A DNA stretch of 64,000 nt from Bradyrhizobium sp. 132 (GCF_023074185.1 NZ_JADPKY010000178.1:1-64000), one strand, 5' to 3'; positions 24,724-34,522 are shown, counted from the first letter of the stretch. A program made the numbers and translations. Notes: generated from the letters alone by a model not told the origin.

Positions 24724-25986
24724 ATGGCATTTCGTCTTTTTTCGTTTGCTCGCACCCGGTTCAGCGCCGGAGCGCTGGCGCGCGGGCTGATCGCTGCGGC
24801 TGTGGTGGCGGGCATTGGCTGGGGCGGGGCGCTTTACGCCGCCAACCAGAGCGTCCAGGGCGCCAAGAAATCGGAAGACTCCGGCTTCGACGGCGACGCC
24901 CCGACCGCGATCCTGATCGAAGTCTCCAGCGGCAGCGTGCTGTTCGAGAAGAACGCCGACGAACTGCGCGCGCCCTCCAGCATGATGAAGCTGATGACGG
25001 CGGAAGTCGTCTTCAACGCCATCAAGAAGGGCGACGTCAAGCTGACCGACGAGTACCGGATCAGCGAGAACGCCTGGCGCAAGGGTGGAGCGCCCTCCGG
25101 CGGCTCGACCATGTTCGCCGCCATCAACAGCAAGGTCTCCGTCGACGACCTCCTGCACGGCGCGATCATCCAGAGCGGCAACGACGCCTGCATCGCGCTG
25201 GCCGAAGGCATCGCCGGCAATGAGCGGATCTTTGCCGCCGACTTCATGACCAAGCGCGCCCGAGAGCTTGGCCTGACGAAGTCGACCTTCGGCAATTCCA
25301 ACGGCTTGCCCGACCCCGGCAACAAGATGACGGTGCGCGAGCTCGGCATCCTCGCCCGGCACATCATTCTCGACTTCCCCGAATTCTACCAACTGTTCGG
25401 CGAGAAGGAGTACACTTGGAACAAGATCCGCCAGCCCAACCGCAATCCGCTGCTCAATTCCATGGAAGGCGCTGACGGTCTGAAGACCGGCTACACCAAG
25501 GAAGGCGGCTACGGCATGGTCGGCTCGGCGGTGCAGAACGGCACGCGGCTGATCGTTGTCATCAACGGGCTGGAAGACGCTGAAGATCGCGCCACGGAGG
25601 CCAAGAAGATGCTGGAATGGGGTTTCCGCAATTTCGAGACCCGCACACTGATGGCGGCCGATCAGCCGGTCGGCTACGCCAAGGTATTCGGCGGCGAGAG
25701 CCGCTCGGTGAAACTGGTCGCCAAGTCGCCCGTGCAAGTGATGGTGCACAAGAACGGCGGCGACAAGCTGATCGCGCGTGTCGTCTATAGCGGTCCGGTG
25801 CGCGCGCCGATCGAGGCCGGCCAGAAGGTCGGCGTGATCAGGGTCTGGCGCAGCGGCAATATCGCGGTGGAGACGCCGGTCTATGCCGCTGAGGCGATCG
25901 GCACCGGCTCGACCATGCGGCGTGCAATCGACGGCGCCAGCGAGCTCGTGATCGGCATGTTCCGCGCGGGCGCCGAGAAGCTCTGA
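24724..25986 (+). CDS. D-alanyl-D-alanine carboxypeptidase (class A low-mass PBP)
   Basis: Removes the terminal D-Ala from peptidoglycan pentapeptides in the periplasm. An N-terminal signal/anchor is followed by the active-site motif SMMK (PSSMMKLMTAE), then SGN (IIQSGNDAC) and KTG (LKTGYTKEGG). The C-terminal PBP5-like domain runs from about residue 300. 420 aa, usual for DacC/DacF types. ATG is chosen over a TTG two codons earlier. The stop is separated from tmk by 2 bases, so it leads the tmk-holB-metG-tatD operon. Confidence 0.9.
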   Translation: MAFRLFSFARTRFSAGALARGLIAAAVVAGIGWGGALYAANQSVQGAKKSEDSGFDGDAPTAILIEVSSGSVLFEKNADELRAPSSMMKLMTAEVVFNAIKKGDVKLTDEYRISENAWRKGGAPSGGSTMFAAINSKVSVDDLLHGAIIQSGNDACIALAEGIAGNERIFAADFMTKRARELGLTKSTFGNSNGLPDPGNKMTVRELGILARHIILDFPEFYQLFGEKEYTWNKIRQPNRNPLLNSMEGADGLKTGYTKEGGYGMVGSAVQNGTRLIVVINGLEDAEDRATEAKKMLEWGFRNFETRTLMAADQPVGYAKVFGGESRSVKLVAKSPVQVMVHKNGGDKLIARVVYSGPVRAPIEAGQKVGVIRVWRSGNIAVETPVYAAEAIGTGSTMRRAIDGASELVIGMFRAGAEKL

Positions 25987-25988
25987 TC

Positions 25989-26675
25989 ATGAGTGAAAGC
26001 GCGGTAAAGTGGCCGTCCGGACGCGGACGCTTCGTCACCTTTGAAGGCGGCGAGGGGACGGGCAAGTCGACCCAGATCAAGAAGCTCGCCGATCGTCTCA
26101 AGGCGGCAAGGATGCGCATCCTCGTCACGCGCGAGCCGGGCGGCTCGCCGGGCGCCGAGATCATGCGCCATCTGGTGCTGTCCGGCATGGGCAAGCTGCT
26201 GGGACCCGAGGCCGAGACGCTGCTGTTCGCGGCCGCCCGCGACGACCATGTCCGCACCGTGATCCAGCCCGCGCTCAACCAGGGCACCTGGGTGCTGTGC
26301 GACCGCTTCGCCGACTCGACGCGGGCCTATCAAGGCAGCCTCGGCCGCGTGCCGACGGCGCTGATCAACGCGATGCAGCGGGTCACGATCGGCGACCTCA
26401 AGCCGGACCTGACCATCATCCTCGACCTGCCGGTCGAGATCGGCTTGCAGCGCGCGGCCGCACGCCGCGGCAGCGGCACGCCCGACAGGTTCGAGGCCGA
26501 GAAACTCGGTTTCCATCAAGGGCTGCGCGAGGCCTATCGCAAGATCGCGGCGGACGATCCCGCGCGCTGCGTGCTGATCGACGCCAATTCCGATCCCGAT
26601 ACGGTTGCCGGACGCGTCTGGACCGTGCTGCGGGATCGTCTGCTACCGACGCCGGCATCGGTGGTGTCCCTATGA
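25989..26675 (+). CDS. tmk: Thymidylate kinase
   Basis: Phosphorylates dTMP to dTDP. P-loop FEGGEGTGKSTQ at residues 16-27, the DRFADSTRAYQG substrate motif, and a RRGSGTPDRFE lid region are all present. 228 aa, normal. Its stop overlaps the holB start (ATGA), so translation is coupled. Confidence 0.95.
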   Translation: MSESAVKWPSGRGRFVTFEGGEGTGKSTQIKKLADRLKAARMRILVTREPGGSPGAEIMRHLVLSGMGKLLGPEAETLLFAAARDDHVRTVIQPALNQGTWVLCDRFADSTRAYQGSLGRVPTALINAMQRVTIGDLKPDLTIILDLPVEIGLQRAAARRGSGTPDRFEAEKLGFHQGLREAYRKIAADDPARCVLIDANSDPDTVAGRVWTVLRDRLLPTPASVVSL

Positions 26676-27718
26676 GCCCGCGTCAGACCGAGCGCGAATC
26701 CGCCATTCCTCATCCGCGCGAGACGAGTCTTCTGTTCGGCCATCGCGAGGCCGAGACCGCGCTGCTTGCCGCCTATCGCAGCGGGCGCATCCCGCATGCC
26801 TGGCTGATCGGCGGGACACAAGGCATCGGCAAGGCGACGCTGGCGTATCGGATGGCGCGCTTCGTGCTCACTCACGGCCAGCCGTTGGCGCCTTCCGTGC
26901 AACGCGCCGAAGATCTCGCCATCAATCCTGATAACGCCGTGGCGCGGCAGGTTGCGGCGAGCTCGCATGGTGGCTTGCTGACATTGGAGCGCACCGCCAA
27001 CGACCGCGGCGTGATGCGCACCGTGATCACCGTGGACGAGACTCGCGAGACGATCGGCTTCTTCGGCTCGACCGCGGCGGCCGAAGGGTGGCGCGTCTGC
27101 ATCGTCGACACCGTCGACGAGCTCAATCCGAATGCCGCCAACGCGCTGCTGAAAATTCTCGAGGAACCGCCGCAGCAATCGCTATTCCTCCTGGTGAGCC
27201 ACGCGCCGGCCCGCGTCCTCGCAACGATCCAGTCGCGCTGCCGCAAGCTGCGCCTGCGCGCGCTCGCAACCGACGATGTGATTGGTGCAGCCGCCGCCAC
27301 CGCCGATCTCGACCCGAACGATCCGGCGTTGCGCGAGGCGGCGGAGGCCTCCGAGGGCAGCGTCGCGCGGGCGCTGACGCTGCTCGGCGGTGATGCCCTG
27401 AAGCTCCAGCAACGAACGGCCGCGCTGCTTGCGCGACTGCCGCAGGTCGATCCGCGCGAATTGCACACGCTCGGCGATTCGCTTGGCACCAGCGACCGCG
27501 TTGCGCTTGCCGCCTTCATCGACGGCATTGATCGCTGGATCGCGGAACGCCTGCACGCCGACGAAGCCAATGCCAACCAGAACCTGCCGCGCCTTGCGCG
27601 CCTAGCTGAGGTATGGGAAAAGATCGTCCGCGCCGCGCATGACACCGAAACCTACAATCTGGAGCGAAAGCCCTTGATTTTCTCGGTGTTCGGCTGGCTG
27701 GCGGACGCAACGCGCTAG
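26672..27718 (+). CDS. holB: DNA polymerase III delta' subunit
   Basis: Clamp-loader subunit of the replicative polymerase. AAA+ features: IPHAWLIGGTQGIGKATLAY (Walker A-like) and the LLKILEEPPQQSLFLLVSH segment followed by the SRC motif (QSRCRKLRLR) typical of delta'. 348 aa, standard. Located between tmk and metG as in most alphaproteobacteria. Confidence 0.9.
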   Translation: MSPRQTERESAIPHPRETSLLFGHREAETALLAAYRSGRIPHAWLIGGTQGIGKATLAYRMARFVLTHGQPLAPSVQRAEDLAINPDNAVARQVAASSHGGLLTLERTANDRGVMRTVITVDETRETIGFFGSTAAAEGWRVCIVDTVDELNPNAANALLKILEEPPQQSLFLLVSHAPARVLATIQSRCRKLRLRALATDDVIGAAAATADLDPNDPALREAAEASEGSVARALTLLGGDALKLQQRTAALLARLPQVDPRELHTLGDSLGTSDRVALAAFIDGIDRWIAERLHADEANANQNLPRLARLAEVWEKIVRAAHDTETYNLERKPLIFSVFGWLADATR

Positions 27719-27765
27719 GCGCAGGTTCGTTTCCAAATTTCGAGAAGCCGGTAAAGGAATTCGTC

Positions 27766-29772
27766 GTGGCAGCGCGAGCTAAGAAAACCGCTAAAGGCAA
27801 GAGCAGCAAGAAGAAGACTGCGAAGAAAGCCGCGAAGAAGGTTGTAAAGGCGCTCGCGCGCAAAGCTGCCAAGAAGGTCAAGAAAGCCGCTAAGACCAAA
27901 AAGACGGTCGCCAAGAAGGGCATGAAGAAGAGCGCTGCGAAGACGGCAAAGAAAGCCGGCAAGAGGGTTGCGAAGAAGCAGGCCGTTGCCAAGAAGGCGG
28001 TGAAGAAAGCAGCCCAAAAGCCAGCCAAGACTCCTTCAAGAACCAAGGCTCCTTCGAAAAACAAGGCTTCCGCGAAGCAGGTGATGAAGAGCGCGAGGGT
28101 GACTGCTTCTCCCGCGATCGCAGCACTGGCTCCCATCGCCACGCCGCCGAAAGTTGCCAAACCCAAGGCGGCGCGCGCACCGAAGCCCATCGCAGCGCCG
28201 CAGGCCACCACGCCCGTGGCCGCCCCCGCGCGCGACAACGTCTTCTACATCACGACCGCGATCGCCTATCCCAACGGCCATCCGCATATCGGGCACGCTT
28301 ATGAGGCGATCGCCACCGACACGCTGGCGCGCTTCGCCCGGCTCGACGGCAAGGATGTGTTTTTCCTGACCGGCACCGACGAGCACGGCCAGAAGATGGT
28401 TCAGACAGCGGCCAGTGAAAAAATGTCCGCCTCGGAGCTCGCCACCCGCAATGCCGCCCGTTTCAAGGAGATGGACGAACGCCTGAACGTGTCGTTCGAC
28501 CGCTTCATCCGCACCACCGAGGCGCAGCATCATCGCTCCAGCCAGGAGATCTGGCGGCGCATGGAAGCGAACGGCGACATTTATGCCGACACCTATGCCG
28601 GCTGGTACTCCGTGCGCGACGAAGCCTATTACGCCGAGGACGAGACGCGCCTGAACGATGACGGCGTGCGGCTCGGACCGCAGGGCACGCCGGTCGAATG
28701 GGTCGAGGAGAAGAGCTACTTCTTCCGCCTGTCGTCCTATCAGGACAAGCTGCTCAAACTCTACGCGGATCGTCCCGATTTCATCGGGCCGGATTCCCGC
28801 AAGAACGAGGTGGTGAGCTTCGTCAAAGGCGGCCTGCGCGATCTCTCGATCTCGCGCACCACGTTCGACTGGGGCGTCAAGGTGCCCGGTGACGAAGAGC
28901 ACGTGATGTATGTCTGGGTCGACGCGCTCACCAACTACATCACCGGTGTCGGCTTCCCCGACGAAAGCGATAAGAACTGGCGCTACTGGCCGGCCGACGT
29001 GCACATCATCGGCAAGGACATCATCCGCTTCCACGCGGTGTACTGGCCCGCGTTCCTGATGTCGGCCGGCATTCCCGTGCAGAAGCGGGTCTATGCGCAT
29101 GGCTTCCTGTTCAACAGGGGTGAGAAGATGTCGAAGTCGGTCGGTAACGTGGTCGACCCCTTCAACCTCGCCGACCGGTACGGCGTCGACCAGATGCGCT
29201 ATTTCTTCCTGCGCGAGGTGCCGTTCGGACAGGACGGCAATTACAATCACGAGGCCATCGTCGCGCGCATCAATGCCGATCTCGCCAACGATCTCGGCAA
29301 CCTCGCGCAGCGCTCGCTGTCGATGATCGCCAAGCAACTCGGCGGCGTGCTGCCGGAACCCGGCGAGTTCAGCGACAACGACAAGGCGATCCTGTCACAA
29401 GCGGACGGCATGCTCGCTGCGTCGCGCGAAGCGATGGCGGGTCAGCAAATACATCACTGGCTCAACGCCGTGTGGGCCGTGGTGGCTGAAGCCAACCGCT
29501 ATTTCGCGGGCGAAGCCCCGTGGGCGCTGGCCAAGACCGATCCCGTCAGGCAAAGGACGGTACTCTACGTCACCGCCGAAGTCGTGCGCCAGATCGCGAT
29601 CCTGGCCCAGCCGGTGATGCCGACTGCCTCGGGATTGCTGCTCGACAGCCTCGGTATTCCCGAAGGAGAGCGCAGCTTTGCCGCGCTCGACGGCGCCAGC
29701 CGCATCGCGCCAGGCTCGACGCTGCCCGCGCCGACGCCTGCCTTCCCGCGCTACATCGAGCCGGCAGCCTGA
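27766..29772 (+). CDS. metG: Methionyl-tRNA synthetase with Lys/Ala-rich N-terminal tail
   Basis: Charges tRNA-Met. The catalytic body begins near residue 156 (NVFYITTAIAYPNGHPHIGH, with the HIGH motif) and has EKMSKS near residue 453. The insertion lacks the CxxC zinc knuckles, so this is the zinc-free MetRS class. Residues 1 to about 110 are almost only Lys, Ala, Val and Thr in histone-H1-like AKK repeats, followed by a Pro/Ala linker. The annotated start is a GTG; codon use and the absence of stops support translation of the tail, and no better start lies near the catalytic domain. Such a tail could bind tRNA, DNA or polyphosphate. Confidence 0.9.
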   Translation: MAARAKKTAKGKSSKKKTAKKAAKKVVKALARKAAKKVKKAAKTKKTVAKKGMKKSAAKTAKKAGKRVAKKQAVAKKAVKKAAQKPAKTPSRTKAPSKNKASAKQVMKSARVTASPAIAALAPIATPPKVAKPKAARAPKPIAAPQATTPVAAPARDNVFYITTAIAYPNGHPHIGHAYEAIATDTLARFARLDGKDVFFLTGTDEHGQKMVQTAASEKMSASELATRNAARFKEMDERLNVSFDRFIRTTEAQHHRSSQEIWRRMEANGDIYADTYAGWYSVRDEAYYAEDETRLNDDGVRLGPQGTPVEWVEEKSYFFRLSSYQDKLLKLYADRPDFIGPDSRKNEVVSFVKGGLRDLSISRTTFDWGVKVPGDEEHVMYVWVDALTNYITGVGFPDESDKNWRYWPADVHIIGKDIIRFHAVYWPAFLMSAGIPVQKRVYAHGFLFNRGEKMSKSVGNVVDPFNLADRYGVDQMRYFFLREVPFGQDGNYNHEAIVARINADLANDLGNLAQRSLSMIAKQLGGVLPEPGEFSDNDKAILSQADGMLAASREAMAGQQIHHWLNAVWAVVAEANRYFAGEAPWALAKTDPVRQRTVLYVTAEVVRQIAILAQPVMPTASGLLLDSLGIPEGERSFAALDGASRIAPGSTLPAPTPAFPRYIEPAA

Positions 29773-29785
29773 AGGCGTTCGCACC

Positions 29786-30562
29786 ATGCTGGTCGACAGT
29801 CACTGCCATCTGGATTTTCCGGACTTTGCCGAAGATCTCGACGGGATCGTGTCGCGCGCGCGAGCGGCCGGCATCGGCCGCATGGTCACGATCTCGACGC
29901 GGGTGCGAAAGCTGAACCAGCTTCTCGCCATCGCCGAGCGCTATGACGACGTCTATTGCTCGGTCGGCACCCATCCGCACAACGCGGATGAGGAAGACGG
30001 CATCGCGCCGGACGAGCTCATCGCACTGACGCAGCATCCGAAGGTCGTTGCACTCGGCGAAGCCGGGCTCGACTATTTCTACGACGACGGTTCGCCGGAG
30101 GCGCAGGCGAGGGGCTTTCGTGCCCACATCGCCGCCGCCCGCGCCACCGGCTTGCCGCTGGTGGTCCACACCCGCGAGGCGGACGAGGATTGCGGCCGCA
30201 TCCTGGAAGAGGAAGCCGCCAAGGGATCGTTTCGCGCCGTGTTGCATTGTTACACTGGTGGGCGCGAGCTGGCATTGAAGGCGGTGTCGCTCGGGTTCTA
30301 TGTCGGTTTCACGGGCATCCTGACCTTCAAGAAGTCGGAGGCGTTACGCGCGCTTGCGGCCGAACTGCCGTCTGACCGTATTCTGGTTGAAACAGATTCG
30401 CCCTACCTTGCCCCCGGCAAGTTCCGGGGCAAGCGCAACGAACCGGCCTATGTGGTCGAGGTCGCAAAAGTGCTCGCCGAAACCCGCGGCGTGTCGTTTG
30501 ACGAGATCTCGCGCCAGACAAGCGAAAACTTCTTTCGCCTGTTTTCAAAGGTGAAAGCTTAG
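29786..30562 (+). CDS. tatD: TatD family metal-dependent deoxyribonuclease
   Basis: A TIM-barrel metal hydrolase of the TatD/YcfH type. Metal ligands are seen as DSHCHLD, GEAGLDYF, a VVHTREA histidine, LHCYTGG and ETDSPYLAP. Family members are 3'-5' exonucleases used in repair and RNA/DNA turnover. 258 aa, normal. Thirteen bases separate it from metG, the usual metG-tatD pairing. Confidence 0.9.
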   Translation: MLVDSHCHLDFPDFAEDLDGIVSRARAAGIGRMVTISTRVRKLNQLLAIAERYDDVYCSVGTHPHNADEEDGIAPDELIALTQHPKVVALGEAGLDYFYDDGSPEAQARGFRAHIAAARATGLPLVVHTREADEDCGRILEEEAAKGSFRAVLHCYTGGRELALKAVSLGFYVGFTGILTFKKSEALRALAAELPSDRILVETDSPYLAPGKFRGKRNEPAYVVEVAKVLAETRGVSFDEISRQTSENFFRLFSKVKA

Positions 30563-30575
30563 GACTGGGAGTCGC

Positions 30576-31373
30576 ATGACGCTGACGCTGACGATTCTGG
30601 GCTGCGGCTCCTCCGCCGGCGTGCCGCGCCCGGCGCTCGGCTGGGGCGCCTGCGATCCCAACAATCCCAAGAATCGCCGTCGCCGCTGCTCGCTGCTGGT
30701 CGAGCAGACATCGGGCGACGGCACCACGCGCATCGTGATCGACACCTCGCCGGACCTACGCGAGCAATTACTCTCGACCAATGTCGACCACATCGACGCG
30801 GTGTTCCTGACTCACGAGCACGCCGACCAGACCCACGGCATGGACGATCTGCGTTCGGTCGTGATGCATATGCGCCGGCGGATTCCGACCTATCTCAATC
30901 AGACGACTGCGAACGACATCATGTCGCGGTTCTCCTATTGCTTCGTCTCGCCGGCGGGCAGCGACTATCCGCCGATCCTGACGGCGCATTCGATCGAGGC
31001 CGGTGAAAGCCAGATCATCCTTGGGAAGGGCGGCGCGGTGACGATGACCGCCTTCCTGGTGCAGCACGGCCACATTCCCGCGCTCGGCTATCGCATCGGC
31101 GATGCCGCCTACACGCCGGACCTCAACGACATCCCACGCGAGAGCTGGGCCGCACTGGAAAATCTGGACCTCTGGATCGTCGACGGCCTGCGCTACACCA
31201 GCCATGTCAGCCATTTCAGCATCAACGACGCGTTGTCCTGGATCGACCGCTTCAAGCCGAAGCGCGCCGTCATTACCAACATGACCGCCGACGTCGACTA
31301 CGAAGTGATCCGGCAGTCGCTGCCCGCGGGTGTGGTGCCGGCCTATGACGGGCTGCGGCTGGAGACTCGCTGA
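30576..31373 (+). CDS. Metallo-beta-lactamase-fold hydrolase (PhnP-like)
   Basis: MBL fold with TLTILGCGSSAGVPRP, the HTEHADQTHGMDDLR-type metal motif (written LTHEHADQTHG here), and later metal ligands in VQHGHIPALGYR. Resembles PhnP-type phosphodiesterases and is nearly always located after tatD in alphaproteobacteria. Cytoplasmic, 265 aa. It is the last gene of the operon. Confidence 0.85.
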   Translation: MTLTLTILGCGSSAGVPRPALGWGACDPNNPKNRRRRCSLLVEQTSGDGTTRIVIDTSPDLREQLLSTNVDHIDAVFLTHEHADQTHGMDDLRSVVMHMRRRIPTYLNQTTANDIMSRFSYCFVSPAGSDYPPILTAHSIEAGESQIILGKGGAVTMTAFLVQHGHIPALGYRIGDAAYTPDLNDIPRESWAALENLDLWIVDGLRYTSHVSHFSINDALSWIDRFKPKRAVITNMTADVDYEVIRQSLPAGVVPAYDGLRLETR

Positions 31374-31538
31374 ACCTGCGGTGGAAATTACGGCACAGAC
31401 CGGCATGCTCCTTGCTTACGTGGACGCCATCATGTTGATCTAACGTCTGAAAGACAAGCGCTGGGCAGGGGCGATATTCATGCAGGACCGGCACAGGACG
31501 TGCGATCGCCGGGACCGTTTGAATCGCCTCGTGTGAGG

Positions 31539-32132
31539 ATGAGGATCGCGTTGGCAGGCAACGATGTAACGAGCCGGGGACCGGTGCGACGCGCGCTGGA
31601 TCTCCTTTATCTCGGTGCGGGCTACGCCGCCGGCACCTTCATGGTTGCGATCTTTGCAATCATGATGATCATGTCAGTCGGGCGCCAGTTTGCGGTCAAC
31701 ATTCCCGCCGGCGATGATTTCGCCTCCTGGTGCATGGCCGCGATGGCATTCCTCGGCCTCGCACACACCTTCAAGCGCGGAGAGATGATCCGCGTCGGCC
31801 TGCTGCTCGAGCGTCTGCACGGGCGCACCAAGCAGGTTGCGGAGGTGGTGGCGCTCGGCATTGCCACCGCCTTCGTTCTCTATTTCACCTGGCATGCCGT
31901 GCAGATGACCTACGATTCCTGGCGCTTCAACGACGTGGCGCAGGGCGTCGTCGCGCTTCCGCTCTGGATTCCGCAGCTCGGATTTGCCGGCGGTCTTGTG
32001 ATCCTGTCGATCGCGCTCATTGATGAAATGGTCGGTGTCGCCGGCGGCAACCGGCCGAGCTACGAGAAGGGCTCGCCGGACGAGACCCCGGACGAATTCA
32101 TCGAGCGCATCTCGCAGGGCGGCGGAGGTTGA
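31539..32132 (+). CDS. TRAP transporter small permease (DctQ type)
   Basis: The four-helix small membrane subunit of a tripartite ATP-independent periplasmic transporter. Helices appear at AAGTFMVAIFAIMMIMSVGR, WCMAAMAFLGLAH, VALGIATAFVLYF and LGFAGGLVILSIAL, with the conserved FKRGEMIRV cytoplasmic loop. 197 aa. The start is set at MRIALAG; an upstream open frame has no support. The large permease starts 2 bases after the stop. Confidence 0.8.
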   Translation: MRIALAGNDVTSRGPVRRALDLLYLGAGYAAGTFMVAIFAIMMIMSVGRQFAVNIPAGDDFASWCMAAMAFLGLAHTFKRGEMIRVGLLLERLHGRTKQVAEVVALGIATAFVLYFTWHAVQMTYDSWRFNDVAQGVVALPLWIPQLGFAGGLVILSIALIDEMVGVAGGNRPSYEKGSPDETPDEFIERISQGGGG

Positions 32133-32134
32133 CG

Positions 32135-33448
32135 ATGGCCAATCTCGGCATGATCGAGCTGTCGTTCGTCCTGCTCGGCGTCATGATCCTGCTGCTGGGA
32201 AGCGGCGTCTGGATCGCGGTCTCGCTCGGCCTCGTCGGCTTCGTGGCGATGGCGCTGACGACGAGTCTGCCGCTCGGCGCGGTGCTCGCCACCACGACCT
32301 GGAGCGCCAGTTCGTCGTGGACACTGGCCGCGCTGCCGCTGTTCATCTGGATGGGCGAGATCCTCTTCCGCACCAAATTGTCGGAAGAGATGTTCCGAGG
32401 CCTGTCGCCCTGGGTTCAGTGGCTGCCCGGGCGCCTGACTCATGTCAACGTGATCGGCTGCGGCATCTTCGCCGCGGTGTCGGGCTCGTCGGCGGCGACC
32501 TGTGCGACCATCGGCAAGATCGCGCTGCCTGAGCTCGACAAGCGTGGCTACGACAAGGGCCTCAGTCTCGGCTCGCTCGCGGGCTCCGGCACGCTGGGCC
32601 TGCTGATCCCGCCGTCAATCCCGATGGTGGTCTATGCGGTCACGGCGAATGTCTCCGTGCTTCAGGTCTTCCTGGGCGGTTTTCTGCCGGGCGTGCTCGT
32701 GATGGTGCTCTATTCCGGCTACATCATCATCTGGTCGCTGCTCAATCCGAAGAAGATTCCGCCGCGCGACCCGCCGATGTCGTTTCGCCAGAAGCTGCGC
32801 GAGTCGGCCAGGCTTGCACCCTGCCTATTGCTGATCCTGGCGGTCTTTCTCTCGCTCGTACTCGGCTTTGCGACAGCAACCGAATGTGCCGCCTGGGGCG
32901 TTTCCGGCGCGCTGCTGTTGGCGTGGTGGAGCCGCACGCTCACACGCAAGAACTTCCTCGAGAGCATCATGAGCGCGACGCGCCTGACCTGCATGATCAT
33001 GCTGATCCTGGCAGGCGCTGCCTACACGACCGCAGCGATGGCCTATACGGGCATTCCGGCGGCACTCGCTACCTGGGTCCAGGGCCAACAGCTCACGCCG
33101 GGCATGCTCGCGCTGTATCTGAGCATCATGTACATCATCCTGGGATGCCTGATCGATGGCATCTCGATGATCGTTCTGACCGCCGTGATCGTGCTGCCGA
33201 TGGTCAGGCAGGCCGGCCTCGACCTGGTCTGGTTCGGCGTTTACCTCATCATTCACGTCGAGATGGCTCAAATCACGCCGCCGGTCGGTTTTAACTTGTT
33301 CGTGCTCCAGAACATGAGCGGGCGCGATACCTTGACCGTCGCCCGGGCGGCATTCCCTTTCTTTGTCCTGCTGCTCGCCGCCGTGTTCATCATCACGGAA
33401 TATCCGCAGATCGTGATGTTTTTGCCCAAGCTCGCCTTCCCAGACTGA
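32135..33448 (+). CDS. TRAP transporter large permease (DctM type)
   Basis: The 12-helix ion-coupled transport subunit. Conserved features include SSSWTLAALPLFIWMGE, the AAVSGSSAATCATIGKIALP signature, LLIPPSIPMVVYAV and a C-terminal QITPPVGFNLFVLQ motif. 437 aa. GGAGG stands seven bases before the ATG, overlapping the end of the small-permease gene. Confidence 0.9.
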   Translation: MANLGMIELSFVLLGVMILLLGSGVWIAVSLGLVGFVAMALTTSLPLGAVLATTTWSASSSWTLAALPLFIWMGEILFRTKLSEEMFRGLSPWVQWLPGRLTHVNVIGCGIFAAVSGSSAATCATIGKIALPELDKRGYDKGLSLGSLAGSGTLGLLIPPSIPMVVYAVTANVSVLQVFLGGFLPGVLVMVLYSGYIIIWSLLNPKKIPPRDPPMSFRQKLRESARLAPCLLLILAVFLSLVLGFATATECAAWGVSGALLLAWWSRTLTRKNFLESIMSATRLTCMIMLILAGAAYTTAAMAYTGIPAALATWVQGQQLTPGMLALYLSIMYIILGCLIDGISMIVLTAVIVLPMVRQAGLDLVWFGVYLIIHVEMAQITPPVGFNLFVLQNMSGRDTLTVARAAFPFFVLLLAAVFIITEYPQIVMFLPKLAFPD

Positions 33449-33485
33449 GCGTACCGCTTTCAAATTGACTGTGAGGAGAAGCCCG

Positions 33486-34463
33486 ATGATCTCTCGTTTA
33501 TTCCGCGCATCCCTGATCGCCGGCGCCGTGCTGGCTGCGACACCCGCTTTGGCTCAGACCAAATGGAATCTGCCGGCAGCGTATCCCGCCGACAATCCAC
33601 ACTCGGAGAATCTGGTCGCGTTCGCCAAGGACGTCGATGCCGCGACATCCGGCAAGCTCCAGATCACGGTTCATCCCGGCGCCTCGCTGTTCAAGGCACC
33701 CGATATCAAGCGCGCGGTGATGACCGGGCAGGCGCAGATGGGTGAAGTATTGCTGTCGATCCACGAGAACGAGGATCCGGTATTCGGGATCGACGTGGTG
33801 CCGTTTCTGGCGACCAGCTTCCCGGCTGCGATGAAACTGTATCAGGCGTCGAAGCCGCTGATTGCCAAGAAGCTCGATGCGCAGGGTCTCAAGCTGCTGT
33901 TCGTCGTGCCGTGGGCGCCGCAGGGCGTCTATGTCAGCAAGCCGCTTGCGACGATCGAAGACATGAAGGGCCTGAAATGGCGGGCCTATAACGTTGGAAC
34001 CGCGCGCATTGGCGAGCTGGTCGGCGCGCAGTCCGTCACCATCCAGGCCGCCGAGCTGCCGCAGGCACTTGCGACCGGTGTGGTGAATTCCTTCATGTCG
34101 TCCGGCGGCACGGGCTACGATGCGAAGGCATGGGAGTCGCTGAAGTACTTCTATGACGTGCAGGCCTGGATCCCGAAGGACTACACCTTCGTCAACAAGG
34201 CTGCGTTCGAGGCGCTCGACAAGCCGACCCAGGAGGCCATTCTCAAGGCCGCCGCGACCGCGGAAACGCGCGGCTGGAAGGCCTGGGAGGACAAGAGCAC
34301 CTGGTACATCGACCAGCTCAAGGCGAAGGGCATGACGGTCGAGCCGCCGAGCCCGGCCCTCAAGGCCGGCTTCCAGAAGATCGGCGAGCAGCTCACCGCC
34401 GACTGGCTCAAAAAAGCAGGGCCCGACGGCCAGGCGCTGATTGACGCCTACAAGAAGATGTAG
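33486..34463 (+). CDS. TRAP transporter substrate-binding protein (DctP type)
   Basis: Periplasmic receptor for the preceding permeases. A Sec signal peptide (MISRLFRASLIAGAVLAATP-ALAQ) precedes a DctP fold with NLPAAYPADNPHSENL and the GLKWRAYNVGTARIGELVG segment that carries the carboxylate-binding Arg of the family. 325 aa. The ligand cannot be told from sequence. GAGGAG lies before the start. A hairpin follows the stop. Confidence 0.9.
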   Translation: MISRLFRASLIAGAVLAATPALAQTKWNLPAAYPADNPHSENLVAFAKDVDAATSGKLQITVHPGASLFKAPDIKRAVMTGQAQMGEVLLSIHENEDPVFGIDVVPFLATSFPAAMKLYQASKPLIAKKLDAQGLKLLFVVPWAPQGVYVSKPLATIEDMKGLKWRAYNVGTARIGELVGAQSVTIQAAELPQALATGVVNSFMSSGGTGYDAKAWESLKYFYDVQAWIPKDYTFVNKAAFEALDKPTQEAILKAAATAETRGWKAWEDKSTWYIDQLKAKGMTVEPPSPALKAGFQKIGEQLTADWLKKAGPDGQALIDAYKKM

Positions 34464-34479
34464 CGACGGAGAGGCCTTT

Positions 34480-34505
34480 CGCCCGTCGCCGTCCGGCGGC
34501 GGGCG
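34480..34505. terminator. Bidirectional hairpin between convergent operons
   Basis: An 11-bp stem (CGCCCGTCGCC / GGCGGCGGGCG, one G-U pair) with a 4-base loop sits between the dctP stop and the stop of the convergent acyl-CoA synthetase gene. No T-run on the plus strand. Confidence 0.5.
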
Positions 34506-34522
34506 TCTGAGCCCGAACAGAC

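Noticed and set aside
24571..25749. A very long minus-strand frame extending the hydrolase upstream
   Set aside because: It lies antisense to the D,D-carboxypeptidase, whose active-site motifs are intact; the hydrolase family starts at MSSTRVIKANG.
27516..28238. A Phe/Leu/Ala-rich minus-strand frame of 240 codons
   Set aside because: It is the antisense of the Lys/Ala-rich metG tail (AAG/GCC repeats), so its hydrophobicity is a codon artefact.
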